Positions 38,704-47,948 of a DNA stretch of 64,000 nucleotides are shown here, piece by piece (the first letter of the stretch is position 1; each line of letters opens with the position of its first letter). This stretch comes from Psychrobacter sp. AH5 (GTDB lineage Bacteria > Pseudomonadota > Gammaproteobacteria > Pseudomonadales > Moraxellaceae). The notes under the pieces were generated by a model. The model saw only the letters and a program-made list of their open reading frames with translations, searched no databases and was not told the DNA's origin. Position numbers and translations under genes: made by a program. The DNA is taken from the NCBI RefSeq assembly GCF_040371085.1, contig NZ_JAMBMT010000001.1, positions 744,001-808,000 on the forward strand, read 5' to 3'.

Positions 38704-41700
38704 ATGAGAAGTAAGCCCTTATTACCTAATTCATCCGTGAAGACTACGATATCAACGTCGTCAAGTCGCTCATTAGCCGCGTCATCATCTCTTATGCCTT
38801 ATCAATTAGCGGCAATAAGTAGAGCACCGTCTGCTAGGGTTAACAGTGGTCATGCCTTTGCCCGCTCTGCGTTATTTAATGCGGTGACTAGTGTGTTAGT
38901 CGGTTTTACTATAGCGTCTGCTAATGCCGCTGAAACTAGATTTACTGAGACAAAGCCAGTTACTACCAGCAATACAACCGCGGCTAGCACGGCAGCTACA
39001 GAGTCTACTGATGACACTGTTATTGATTTTGACTCCGATGCGAAATTAGATGAGGCTTTAGAGGCGCTGCGTTTAAGAAAAGCTTTTGAACAAGGTGAGA
39101 TTGATAAGTCGGTACTAGATGACTATAGCCAACAAAGTAAAGATAAAAACAATAATGCTAGCAATAATAAGGGTAATAAAGCGGAAAAAAGCAGCAATGG
39201 CTTAGCTGATCCAAAAGACGATAATTGGGATGATGATCGTGACATCAACCATACCGAGCGTTTTGAGAGTGATTTAGCTTTGCAGCAGCAAGCGACTGCC
39301 ATTCAGCAGCAAGGCTATCAGATGATGACCCCTGAACAAATCGAGCGTGAACTTGCCGCCTTAGATGCTGATAATAATGCTTTTATGGATAGCGCTTTTG
39401 ATAGTAGCCAAAATGATAATTTTGATACTAGTTTCAATGATAATTTTAACGATAACTTTGATGCCAGCTTTAATGACAGTGTCGATAGTTTAGCCAGTGG
39501 CGATGGCTTTAACGCACCTATAGCTCGCCTTGATAGCCAGCAATTACCGATAGGCTTAGACCCTAAGCTAGATGCCGCTATCTTGCCTGCGCCCAACAAT
39601 CTTGAGACACTAAATAGTGAACAGACAGCGCAGCAGCGGGCTGAAACTGCAGAGATTATGTCGCGTCCTATTGAAGTCAGTGACGCGGTTAGCAGCGGTC
39701 GAGTCGATGATAGCGCCAATATTCTCCAAAACGATAATCCTGAAAAAATACTGGCCGCCAAGTCGAATAGCTCGGTCACTGGAGCTGGTACGAATAATAC
39801 AATCAGTACTATTGCTGAAGCAAAGCAGCAAGCCAGTAGTGATGAGCGGTTAGAAGAGCAAAACGGCGAGCTTAACCCAGAGGATTATCTGCCTGATTAT
39901 CAAGCTACAAGTGACACCGAAGCCGTTGCCGAAGGTGTGACTCAAGCTAGTAAGCCCAAAGCATTAGCTCGTAATGAGGGCGGCATTGTCAAAAGACTTT
40001 ATAATCGTTTTTTCAATGGCGGCGTAGCTGCTCTACCTAAAGTAGAAACCACTGTTTATCTTCAACAAGCAGCGACTACTAATAGCGCCAATCGTATGCC
40101 AAAGCTAATAAAGGCCGACGAAGATATTCAGCCCATTGATAATATTAAAGCCGCTCTTGATGATACTACGGTACAGTCAGTCGCTGACTTTACCGCCGCT
40201 TTGCCGCGTTTGCGTGAAACTGCCCTTAATGCTGCAAAAGCGGTAGGCTACTATGATATTACCCTAAAGCTACGTCAGCCTGATGCCAATAGTATCGATG
40301 TGATTATCGAAAAGCTTGGCGAGCCAGTAAAAGTGGAGAGCCGGATTGTTGATGTGCGCGGTGAGGGTAGCGAACAAGAAGAGTTTAAGGCTTTAGAGAA
40401 GAGCGCTTTGCCAGCAGAAGGGGATGTGTTTAACCACCGAGTTTACAAAAACAGCAAGGCAGCTTTTGAAGCGCTAAGTAGTACTTATGGCTATTTTGAT
40501 GAAAAATGGCTGAATAAATCTGTTGATATTATCTTGCCAGATAACACCGCTGATATCTCTTTAGTTTATGATACCGGTGAGCGCTACGATTTTGATGAGG
40601 TAGTGTTTTTTACTTATGATGAGGCTTCAAATACGCTCACGCGCGATCCTGATAAACTGCCAGTAGAGCTATCCTTGTTACGTCAGCTGCTTAATTTTGA
40701 AGCAGGCGATCCTTTTTATCGTCCTGATGTTACGAAGTTAAGTAACGATTTATCTGCGACACGCTATTTTAATACCGTAAACGTTGAGAGCATTTTGCCG
40801 CCTGATGAGCGTAGCGCTAGTAGTACTTTAGCTTTTGATAATGCCCCAAATGCTGGTGAAAACGTAGCAGATAATGAACTCGATAATGATGTTACTAATG
40901 GCAGCGTTAATGGCAATGGCTCTACCATGAGCGGTGCCAATCGTAATAGCAACACTAACAATATTAATAATAATTTAAACCCTGAAAGCAGAGATAGCAG
41001 TGGCGATGGGACTGCTGCGAATGGTGTTAGCGCAGAGGGCATTAACGCTAATAGTGGTGCCAAGGTGGACGCTGCTGATATTGCTCCTATTGAGTTTCAG
41101 GTGGATGAAGAGACGCAAGGCAAACTACAAGCAGTCAAAGATAAAGCCAATCGTTTGAGCCGTCTGCCTAATGATCGAGTGCTGGATGAGAAGAAAAAGA
41201 AATCTGAGAACTTCTTAGGCAAAATCAGTGACTCTATTAGTAATATTGCCCAAAAAATCTTCCCAGAAGAAGAGCGGGTTATCGATGAGAATTTTGTACC
41301 GCCTACTTTAGCCAATCGTATTACCCCAGAACAAGTATTAGTAGATAAAAAGGTACCTCTATATGTCTTTGTCTCTGCCGATAAGCCGCGTGATGCCCAA
41401 GTCGGCCTAGGTTATGGCACCGACACTGGCGTGCGCGCTACTGCCAAGATAGACTACAACCTAGTAAACCGCAAAGGCTATCAAGCTGGCGCTGAAGTAG
41501 AAGCTTCGCGCATCAGCAAAAACGTCACTGTATATGGCAGCCGTCCTTGGAAACATCCTCTTAATGACAAGCTTGAGGCGCGTCTGACTTATGAAGAGGA
41601 GGTTATCGATCAAGGTGAGGGTAATTTTGATTTATCCACCAATACCTTAAAAGCTGCGTTAGCTCGCAATATTCGTAAAGAGAGTGGTTGGAATAAGAGC

Positions 41701-42384
41701 TATTCGCTGCGTTATCGTTTGGATGAGCTAGAGACTGGAGTGGATGAGACAAAGTTAGAGGATTTACCAGTACGTTTTACCTCCTCAAAACCTACTCAGC
41801 AAGCACTATTATTCGGTTATGGCATTAACAAAACTAGCGTCAATAATAGTATCAATCCTACCAGCGGATATCGTCAATACTATGGTATTGAGGCGGGCTC
41901 TGAGAGCTTACTTAGTGATACTGATTTGGCCATTATTCGGGCTGGTGTCAGTGGTATCTATAGCTTTGGTGTAGATAACAAGCATCAAGTATTAGGAAGT
42001 TTCAATGGCGGTTATATCTGGGCGGACGACTTTTATGAGGTGCCTTATAAGCTGCGTTTCTTCGCAGGCGGCGATCAAAGCATTCGCGGTTATGACTACG
42101 AGAGCCTTTCGCCATTAGAAAATGGTTATCTAACGGGCGGACAAGTGTTAGCAGTCGGTAGTGCTGAGTACAACTATGAGTTTAGACCAGGGTTTCGCGG
42201 CGCTGTATTTACCGATGTGGGCAACGCTTACGACAAAGACTTTAACACTGATACTAAGGTCGGTGTTGGCGTTGGTATCCGCTGGGCGTCTCCTGTCGGA
42301 GTAGTGCGTGTCGATGTGGCAGCAGGGGTGACAGAAGATAGTATCCCTGTTCGTTTGCATTTCTTTATTGGCTCGCCTTTATAA
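38704..42384 (+). CDS. tamA: Outer-membrane Omp85-family protein TamA, with large low-complexity insertions
   Basis: BamA-like component of the TAM complex, which with TamB moves proteins and probably phospholipids to the outer membrane. At 1226 residues it is about twice the E. coli length (577). A long signal region ends near ASANA/AE (about 78). Residues about 110-440 are Asn/Asp/Ser/Gln-rich. POTRA-type domains follow (about 480-700: ETALNAAKAVGYYDI, STYGYFDEKWLNKSVD, GERYDFDEVVFF). A second low-complexity insertion spans about 700-888, then the barrel (VPLYVFVSADKPRDAQVGLGY, FFAGGDQSIRGYDYESLSP, ending HFFIGSPL). tamB follows. The N-terminal start could be later, at Met32. Confidence 0.88.
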   Translation: MRSKPLLPNSSVKTTISTSSSRSLAASSSLMPYQLAAISRAPSARVNSGHAFARSALFNAVTSVLVGFTIASANAAETRFTETKPVTTSNTTAASTAATESTDDTVIDFDSDAKLDEALEALRLRKAFEQGEIDKSVLDDYSQQSKDKNNNASNNKGNKAEKSSNGLADPKDDNWDDDRDINHTERFESDLALQQQATAIQQQGYQMMTPEQIERELAALDADNNAFMDSAFDSSQNDNFDTSFNDNFNDNFDASFNDSVDSLASGDGFNAPIARLDSQQLPIGLDPKLDAAILPAPNNLETLNSEQTAQQRAETAEIMSRPIEVSDAVSSGRVDDSANILQNDNPEKILAAKSNSSVTGAGTNNTISTIAEAKQQASSDERLEEQNGELNPEDYLPDYQATSDTEAVAEGVTQASKPKALARNEGGIVKRLYNRFFNGGVAALPKVETTVYLQQAATTNSANRMPKLIKADEDIQPIDNIKAALDDTTVQSVADFTAALPRLRETALNAAKAVGYYDITLKLRQPDANSIDVIIEKLGEPVKVESRIVDVRGEGSEQEEFKALEKSALPAEGDVFNHRVYKNSKAAFEALSSTYGYFDEKWLNKSVDIILPDNTADISLVYDTGERYDFDEVVFFTYDEASNTLTRDPDKLPVELSLLRQLLNFEAGDPFYRPDVTKLSNDLSATRYFNTVNVESILPPDERSASSTLAFDNAPNAGENVADNELDNDVTNGSVNGNGSTMSGANRNSNTNNINNNLNPESRDSSGDGTAANGVSAEGINANSGAKVDAADIAPIEFQVDEETQGKLQAVKDKANRLSRLPNDRVLDEKKKKSENFLGKISDSISNIAQKIFPEEERVIDENFVPPTLANRITPEQVLVDKKVPLYVFVSADKPRDAQVGLGYGTDTGVRATAKIDYNLVNRKGYQAGAEVEASRISKNVTVYGSRPWKHPLNDKLEARLTYEEEVIDQGEGNFDLSTNTLKAALARNIRKESGWNKSYSLRYRLDELETGVDETKLEDLPVRFTSSKPTQQALLFGYGINKTSVNNSINPTSGYRQYYGIEAGSESLLSDTDLAIIRAGVSGIYSFGVDNKHQVLGSFNGGYIWADDFYEVPYKLRFFAGGDQSIRGYDYESLSPLENGYLTGGQVLAVGSAEYNYEFRPGFRGAVFTDVGNAYDKDFNTDTKVGVGVGIRWASPVGVVRVDVAAGVTEDSIPVRLHFFIGSPL
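39418..39480 (+). repeat. Short Asn/Asp/Phe repeat within tamA
   Basis: The DNA encodes DNFDTSFNDNFNDNFDASFND: repeats of D/N-N/D-F with period 4-8 residues. It lies in the disordered N-terminal region and could vary in length between strains. Confidence 0.55.
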
Positions 42385-42417
42385 GCTACTGCTATTTATA
42401 AGCTACTAATGTATAAG

Positions 42418-42443
42418 GGTGTGAGAGCTTAAGTCTCTCCACC
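42418..42443 (+). other. Hairpin in the tamA-tamB gap
   Basis: GGTG-T-GAGAG (42418-42427) pairs with CTCTC-CACC (42435-42443), one bulged T, loop CTTAAGT. A T-poor tail (TTTAGCT) follows, so it is at best a weak terminator or an mRNA-processing or stability element between tamA and tamB. Confidence 0.4.
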
Positions 42444-42530
42444 TTTAGCTAAATTTTAATCTTTATAAAGTCTTGTTGCTAGCTACCGACTACTAATGAT
42501 TTTATCTAACTGCTTACCTAATCGAGTGTC

Positions 42531-45500
42531 ATGTTGAATAATAATACCCCACCTAACGATCCCTCAGCTGAAGACCCAGCGCAAAGAGATGCCCGCGCGG
42601 TACGTCGGTGGTATCCGTTATCATTCTTGCTCAAGCTTTTGGTGATAATAGCTATAGTACTGGTAGTGATGTTTGCCGCATTTTTTTATGCTGCTGGTAC
42701 TGATACAGGAACTAAGTTTTTACTGGAGAAAATCAGTAGCGAGACGGGCATCAAGCTTAAATACGGTAGCGGTAATTTGCGTGATGGTATCATGGTCACC
42801 GATATAGATATCAATGCTACTGAAGATATCGAAATCAAAGTTGACAAAGCTTATGTCAAAATAGGCTGGCGCGCAGTGTTTGCCAAAGAGGTACATCTGC
42901 GTGATGCTGATATTCAGCGTATCGAGATTATCAATACCAAGCCGCCTACTGGCGATCCATACGATTATAAAACCCTTAGGCTGCCGGTGAACTTGCGTTT
43001 TGATCAGGCCAAAATAAAAACCATCGTCTATAAGCAGGTGACTAAAGAGCCCGTCATCGTCCATGATATAGCGGCTCGTGATTTGACTTGGGTGGGCAGT
43101 CAAGTCGCTGTGGGTAATGGTAATCTGTTTTATAGTGATATCGTCAAAGTCAGCGCTTTGCAAGGTGAGATCGATTTGCAAGGTGATTATCCGCTAGATC
43201 TTAGCGCTATCGTTGAAGTGAGTGCGCTTGAAAAAGCATATATTGATCCGCTTAATGTTGAGGCCACAGGCACGCTCAAACGCACTATCGGTAAAGTGCG
43301 TAGCCGCTATAATGATAGTGATGTCCGCGGTGAGTTTGTCGCGCAAGGTTTGGATAAAGGCTCACCTTTTGATGCCAAACTACAATGGGATGATGTGTTA
43401 ATTCCTTATGCTGAGGCGCAGAATATTCACTTAACGAATGGCATGGCAACCGCTTCTGGGGTCATCTCAGATATTCAATTGCGCATCAATACTGAGCTTA
43501 CTGCCGAAGATATTCCCTCAGGGCATTATAAGGGCCGCGCTGTCATCGCCAATAGTCAACTGCGTATCGATCGCTTAGATGCCAATGTGCCAGCCGGTCG
43601 TTTAACTTTGCAGGGCATACTAGATTGGAGCGAAAGCTTCGATGCCAAGGTAAGGGCTGTCGGCAGCAACTTTAATGTTCGCCAAGCGATTCCAGAGCAG
43701 TACAGTGATTACAAGGCTTATGCACCGCAAACCTTAAATGGTAGATTGTCTGTCCATTATCAACAAAAAAACCTTAATAATAATCTACAAGTCGCTGCTG
43801 ATTTGCGTCAGCGTGATGGCGAGCATATCAATGCCAACATCGTCCGCGGCAAAGTATCCGCCAAATCGACCCAACCCGCTCCTATTTATATCGATGCAAG
43901 ATGGCAGAACTTGATTCGTCGTGATGTGCCTAGTATTGGTAATATCGATAGTCCAAAAGGCCGCGCCAATGTCATCGTGCGCGGCGCAAGCTTATCTGTC
44001 GATGCCAGTGCCTTTATTAATGAGTTAAATGCCGCGCCAAAAGGCAACTATGATCTGCGCGTGCGCAAAAACGCTAATATCATCGATATCAATCGTCTTA
44101 ATTATAAGGGCATAGTAGGCGACTTATCGGGCACTGGTCAAATTCAGCTAGCAACCAAGCAGCGGCCGCTTACTTGGCAGCTCGATGCGCGTACTAAAGG
44201 TTTATTGCCAAAACAATATCGTAGTGATTTACCGCTTGAGCGTCTAACTGGTAAGATAAATGCGCGTGGCCGATTGATAAATATCAGCAAAAATAAAGTC
44301 AAAGGTCAGCGTCATATTGTTAGCTTTAACAATACTGATCTACAAGCCCAGTTGGACGCTAGCCAAGAGGATCGAGTTATTGGCATTACTGGTAGCGGCG
44401 ATGCCAAGATTGATCTGATCGGTGGTGAGCTTTCAGTATTTGACGCCCGTTTTGATGGACGGGTTGCGACCAAAGACGTTCCTAATGGCCGTCTTTCTAT
44501 CGATGCTGCTGGTACTCCTAGGCTCATTAGCATTCGCAAATTAAACTATAGCGGTGAGGCTGGAGCCTTAAAAGCCAAAGGTGCTATTGACTTGCGCCGC
44601 AACATCGGTTGGAGCGTCACCGGCCGCTTTGATAATTTTGATTTGGGTTATTTCTTGCCTAACAATCCGGCTATTTTGACTGGTGATTTGGTGACTAGCG
44701 GCGAGTGGCAACAGCCCAAAGCCAAGAGTGGCAGCAATGCACAAGGTAAGCTGCAGCGCTTTGCCATAAATTTTGATGGCGTTTTAGATGCTGAGCAGCT
44801 ACCAGCAGGCAAATTAACTATTGATGCTAGTGGTGATAGTCAACTGATTCGCATCAAACGTTTCCGTCACGTTGGCGCAGCGGGCAGTATCGATGCTGCT
44901 GGCACGGTAGATGTGCGTCAAGGTATCGCTTGGGATATCAAAGCGACTATGGATCGCTTCAATCTAGGCTATTTCCTCAAAGATACGCCAAGTACTATCA
45001 CCGGTAGCATAAAAACCGATGGACGCTGGGGTAAAAACCAGCAGATCGTCAACTTACAGCAGATTAATTTACGCGGTATGCTAAAAGGCCAGCTGCTAAG
45101 TGCTAGAGGCAGTCTATCGGCTAAATTAAACTTACCAGAGGATTTAGCCAGTTACTTTAAGCGCTTGCAAGCTCAAGATAATGAGACAAAGTATAAGCAA
45201 GTGAATGCTTTAGTAGACAGTCTCAATGCTGATAACTTAGTGCTACGTTGGGGCGATAACTACTTAACCGCTAACGGCAATGCCAAACAGCTACAAGCCA
45301 AAATCAATATCACCAGCTTAGATCAATTGTCCGATAAGCTAGCTGGAAAAGTCAGTGGCGGTGCGACTCTATCACAGCCGGCTGGACAAGCTTTGCCAAC
45401 GATTTATATTGATTTGGTAGGTGAGCGTATCGCCTTACCCGGTTTTATTTTACGTCAAGGTCGAGTGCGCGGTAAGCTGGTCAATCTAGCCAATAGCCCA

Positions 45501-47519
45501 AGCCAGTTGATCGTCAGCGCTGAGGGTCTAGATGTTGCAGGACAAACCTTCCAAAAAGTTAACGCGACTTTTAAGGGCACTGAACAAGCGCACGTGCTCA
45601 ATCTTAATGTGGCGAATGAGCAGCTGAGTGTTTTGGCACGTCTAAAAGGGGGTTTTAATCGCGATCAGCTCATTTGGCGCGGCGCTATCGGCAACGGTAG
45701 TGTCAAATCCAAATACGCCACGCTTAATCAGTTGCAACCAGCGCAGCTTATTTTGAATCTACCGCAAGGGGATAATAAACCATTAAAAGTCCAACTGGCC
45801 GCGCATTGTTGGCAGGCTGCTGACCAAAGTGGCAAGCTGTGTCTGCGTGAGAATCTCATCGCCTCAGCAACTGGCGGGCAGGTAAATCTAGCCATTCAAA
45901 ATCTAGATACGTCTTTGTTTTCTGTCTTTTTACCCAACGATATAGACTGGCAAGCGAAGATCAATGGCAAAGCTATCGTGGGCTGGCAAAAAGGCCGCGC
46001 TCCTACTATTAATACCACTTTATATTCAGATAACGGCAAAATTGGCCTGATACAAGATGGCGATTCAGTGCCCGTAAGCTTGCCCTACAAACGGGTGTCG
46101 CTGATTGCGCTATCCGTTCCTGAAGGGATTAAACTGCGCTCAGATATCAATACTGGTCGCGGCGCGCGTGGTTATGCTGAGGTGGTGGTTGATCCTTATA
46201 AAACCCCTAAACCTATCTCCGGCGCTTTGGTATTAAATGAGCTTAATTTGGCAGTATTCAAACCTTTCTTCCCAGGAATGCGGGTGCTTGAAGGTAATAT
46301 CACTATGGCAGGCGGCTTAGGCGGTACGCTAGATAAGCCGCAGTTCTATGGCGATGTCAAATTGGCCAATGGCCGTATTGCTATGCTTGGGCTACCGATC
46401 AATCTAACTAGGGTCAATACGACTGCTAAGATACGCGGTACCGAAGCCATTATTGATGGCAGTTTTAACAGTGGCACTGGCACTGGTAAACTTACCGGTA
46501 CGGTAAACTGGCAACAACAATTGCAAGCCAAGCTTAGTATTATAGGCGAGCGGTTAGTATTGACTCAGCCGCCGTTATTAACAGCAGAGGTCAACCCTGA
46601 CATCGATATTATCGTGCGTCCAAGCGATAAATACGTCAATATCAAAGGTGCGGTAAGTGTGCCAACCGCGACTATCCGTCCCCCTGAGGCTAGCGAAGAT
46701 ATTATTACCCAGACCGAAGATGCCGTAGTGCTTGATAGACGTCTGATCGGTAATATCGATGAGGTGTTAAAAGTTTCAAAACCTTGGTCAATCAATGCTG
46801 ATATCGGTATTGATTTGGGCGATGATATCAATTTCCGCGGTTTTGGCGCTGTGATTCCGTTAGCAGGAGCGGTTAATATCACTCAAAGCGGCATGGGCGT
46901 TATGCGCGCTAAAGGGGTAGTGCAAGTCTCAAAAAGAACCAGTGTCGACATTTTTGGTCAAAACTTAGAGCTTAATTACGGTCAAATACGCTTTAATGGC
47001 GATGTGATGAAGCCAAACCTAAGTATTGAGGCGGTGAAGATTATCGATGATAATACCGTTGGCGTACGCGTCAAGGGCACTGCTCAAAATCCAAATATTA
47101 TTGTCTTTAATAATGCCGGACTCACGCAGCAACAAGCGATGAACGCTTTGGTTACTGGCCGTATCAATGATGGTAGCCCAAGCCAAATCAGTGAGCAGGG
47201 CTTTAAATCGCAAGTGACCAATAACTTAGCGGCGGCCGGTCTTAACTTTGGCTTGAGTGGTACGCGCGGTTTTACCAATCAGATTGGACAAGCATTCGGC
47301 TTTCAAAGCTTGACGGTGGATGCTTCAGGCAATAGCGAAGATACCAACGTTAACGTTACCGGTTACATATCACCAGATTTATACATCCGTTATGGAGTAG
47401 GCGTATTCAATGCCGAAAACAGCTTGTCAGTGCGTTATCAGCTGACTCGCCGTATCTACGTTGAGGCGACCTCTGCTGCCGAAAACGCAGTCGATGTGGT
47501 TTATAGTTGGCAGTTTTAG
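42531..47519 (+). CDS. tamB: Translocation and assembly module protein TamB (AsmA-like)
   Basis: Inner-membrane-anchored periplasm-spanning protein that partners TamA. The 1662-residue protein has one N-terminal membrane helix (about residues 32-52), then about 1200 residues of repetitive beta-strand (AsmA/TamB groove), recognised by repeated G-x-L-x-A-x-G-x-I-D-L patterns. The C-terminal DUF490/TamB domain ends in SPDLYIRYGVGVFNAENSLSVRY and a final aromatic strand VDVVYSWQF, as the family does. It is 146 bases after tamA and closed by a strong terminator. Length is larger than the E. coli protein (1259). Confidence 0.93.
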   Translation: MLNNNTPPNDPSAEDPAQRDARAVRRWYPLSFLLKLLVIIAIVLVVMFAAFFYAAGTDTGTKFLLEKISSETGIKLKYGSGNLRDGIMVTDIDINATEDIEIKVDKAYVKIGWRAVFAKEVHLRDADIQRIEIINTKPPTGDPYDYKTLRLPVNLRFDQAKIKTIVYKQVTKEPVIVHDIAARDLTWVGSQVAVGNGNLFYSDIVKVSALQGEIDLQGDYPLDLSAIVEVSALEKAYIDPLNVEATGTLKRTIGKVRSRYNDSDVRGEFVAQGLDKGSPFDAKLQWDDVLIPYAEAQNIHLTNGMATASGVISDIQLRINTELTAEDIPSGHYKGRAVIANSQLRIDRLDANVPAGRLTLQGILDWSESFDAKVRAVGSNFNVRQAIPEQYSDYKAYAPQTLNGRLSVHYQQKNLNNNLQVAADLRQRDGEHINANIVRGKVSAKSTQPAPIYIDARWQNLIRRDVPSIGNIDSPKGRANVIVRGASLSVDASAFINELNAAPKGNYDLRVRKNANIIDINRLNYKGIVGDLSGTGQIQLATKQRPLTWQLDARTKGLLPKQYRSDLPLERLTGKINARGRLINISKNKVKGQRHIVSFNNTDLQAQLDASQEDRVIGITGSGDAKIDLIGGELSVFDARFDGRVATKDVPNGRLSIDAAGTPRLISIRKLNYSGEAGALKAKGAIDLRRNIGWSVTGRFDNFDLGYFLPNNPAILTGDLVTSGEWQQPKAKSGSNAQGKLQRFAINFDGVLDAEQLPAGKLTIDASGDSQLIRIKRFRHVGAAGSIDAAGTVDVRQGIAWDIKATMDRFNLGYFLKDTPSTITGSIKTDGRWGKNQQIVNLQQINLRGMLKGQLLSARGSLSAKLNLPEDLASYFKRLQAQDNETKYKQVNALVDSLNADNLVLRWGDNYLTANGNAKQLQAKINITSLDQLSDKLAGKVSGGATLSQPAGQALPTIYIDLVGERIALPGFILRQGRVRGKLVNLANSPSQLIVSAEGLDVAGQTFQKVNATFKGTEQAHVLNLNVANEQLSVLARLKGGFNRDQLIWRGAIGNGSVKSKYATLNQLQPAQLILNLPQGDNKPLKVQLAAHCWQAADQSGKLCLRENLIASATGGQVNLAIQNLDTSLFSVFLPNDIDWQAKINGKAIVGWQKGRAPTINTTLYSDNGKIGLIQDGDSVPVSLPYKRVSLIALSVPEGIKLRSDINTGRGARGYAEVVVDPYKTPKPISGALVLNELNLAVFKPFFPGMRVLEGNITMAGGLGGTLDKPQFYGDVKLANGRIAMLGLPINLTRVNTTAKIRGTEAIIDGSFNSGTGTGKLTGTVNWQQQLQAKLSIIGERLVLTQPPLLTAEVNPDIDIIVRPSDKYVNIKGAVSVPTATIRPPEASEDIITQTEDAVVLDRRLIGNIDEVLKVSKPWSINADIGIDLGDDINFRGFGAVIPLAGAVNITQSGMGVMRAKGVVQVSKRTSVDIFGQNLELNYGQIRFNGDVMKPNLSIEAVKIIDDNTVGVRVKGTAQNPNIIVFNNAGLTQQQAMNALVTGRINDGSPSQISEQGFKSQVTNNLAAAGLNFGLSGTRGFTNQIGQAFGFQSLTVDASGNSEDTNVNVTGYISPDLYIRYGVGVFNAENSLSVRYQLTRRIYVEATSAAENAVDVVYSWQF

Positions 47520-47533
47520 ATAGTTTTAGATAT

Positions 47534-47563
47534 AAAAAACGCCTTTATAAAAAGGCGTTTTTT
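47534..47563. terminator. Bidirectional terminator between tamB and hemP
   Basis: AAAAAACGCCTTT (47534-47546) pairs exactly with AAAGGCGTTTTTT (47551-47563), loop ATAA. It ends tamB on the plus strand and hemP on the minus strand. Confidence 0.9.
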
Positions 47564-47587
47564 ATGGATTAACAAAGCTATCAGCGA

Positions 47588-47752
47588 TTATTTAGTCAAA
47601 ATCAAACGATTATTGCGAGTCAAACGCAGACGATATTCCTCGCCTTCATGCTCAATTCGCACCTCTTTTGTCAGGGCGAATAAATGCTGAGATTGTAGGG
47701 TAGGTAGGCGGTTGTCGCGGCTATGTAGGTAGCGAGAGATGACCATACTCAT
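47588..47752 (-). CDS. hemP: Hemin uptake protein HemP
   Basis: A 54-residue protein. The C-terminal half EVRIEHEGEEYRLRLTRNN followed by RLILTK is the HemP-family core, with the R-I-x-H-x-G-x-x-Y-x-L-R-x-T pattern. HemP belongs to Fur-controlled haem-uptake loci and in some bacteria activates the haem-receptor gene. AAAGGA precedes the ATG and a Fur-type palindrome lies about 50 bases upstream. Oddly, no haem receptor, TonB or ABC haem transporter lies next to it; tamB is downstream and a Nudix gene is divergent. Confidence 0.88.
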   Translation of the reverse strand: MSMVISRYLHSRDNRLPTLQSQHLFALTKEVRIEHEGEEYRLRLTRNNRLILTK

Positions 47753-47803
47753 AATGAATTCCTTTTAATAAAAATGATACACCAATAAATAAATTATCTT
47801 AAC

Positions 47804-47816
47804 GATAATAATTATC
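47804..47816. promoter_or_regulatory. Fur-box-like operator upstream of hemP
   Basis: GATAAT-A-ATTATC is a perfect 6-1-6 inverted repeat matching the Fur consensus core. It is 52-64 bases before the hemP start and lies just upstream of a possible minus-strand -10 (TATCAT at about 47774-47779). This predicts iron-dependent repression of hemP. The divergent Nudix gene starts 133 bases away and is probably not its target. Confidence 0.7.
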
Positions 47817-47948
47817 ATTTACATTAAAGTCTTTTGCAAGTGTTTTTATAAATTAAATGAATAGCGTTGTTATGATTGATTTAAGCTTATGAGATACTTT
47901 TTGAACTTAAATATTCAAACATTTTACTTTTAAATTTAGGAGCTTTTT

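Noticed and set aside
39318..39779. 153-codon minus-strand frame over tamA
   Set aside because: Its Leu/Ser/Lys repeats are the antisense image of the low-complexity tamA region, not a recognisable protein.
42720..43181. 153-codon minus-strand frame in tamB
   Set aside because: It is antisense to a well-supported tamB reading frame and has no recognisable motif.
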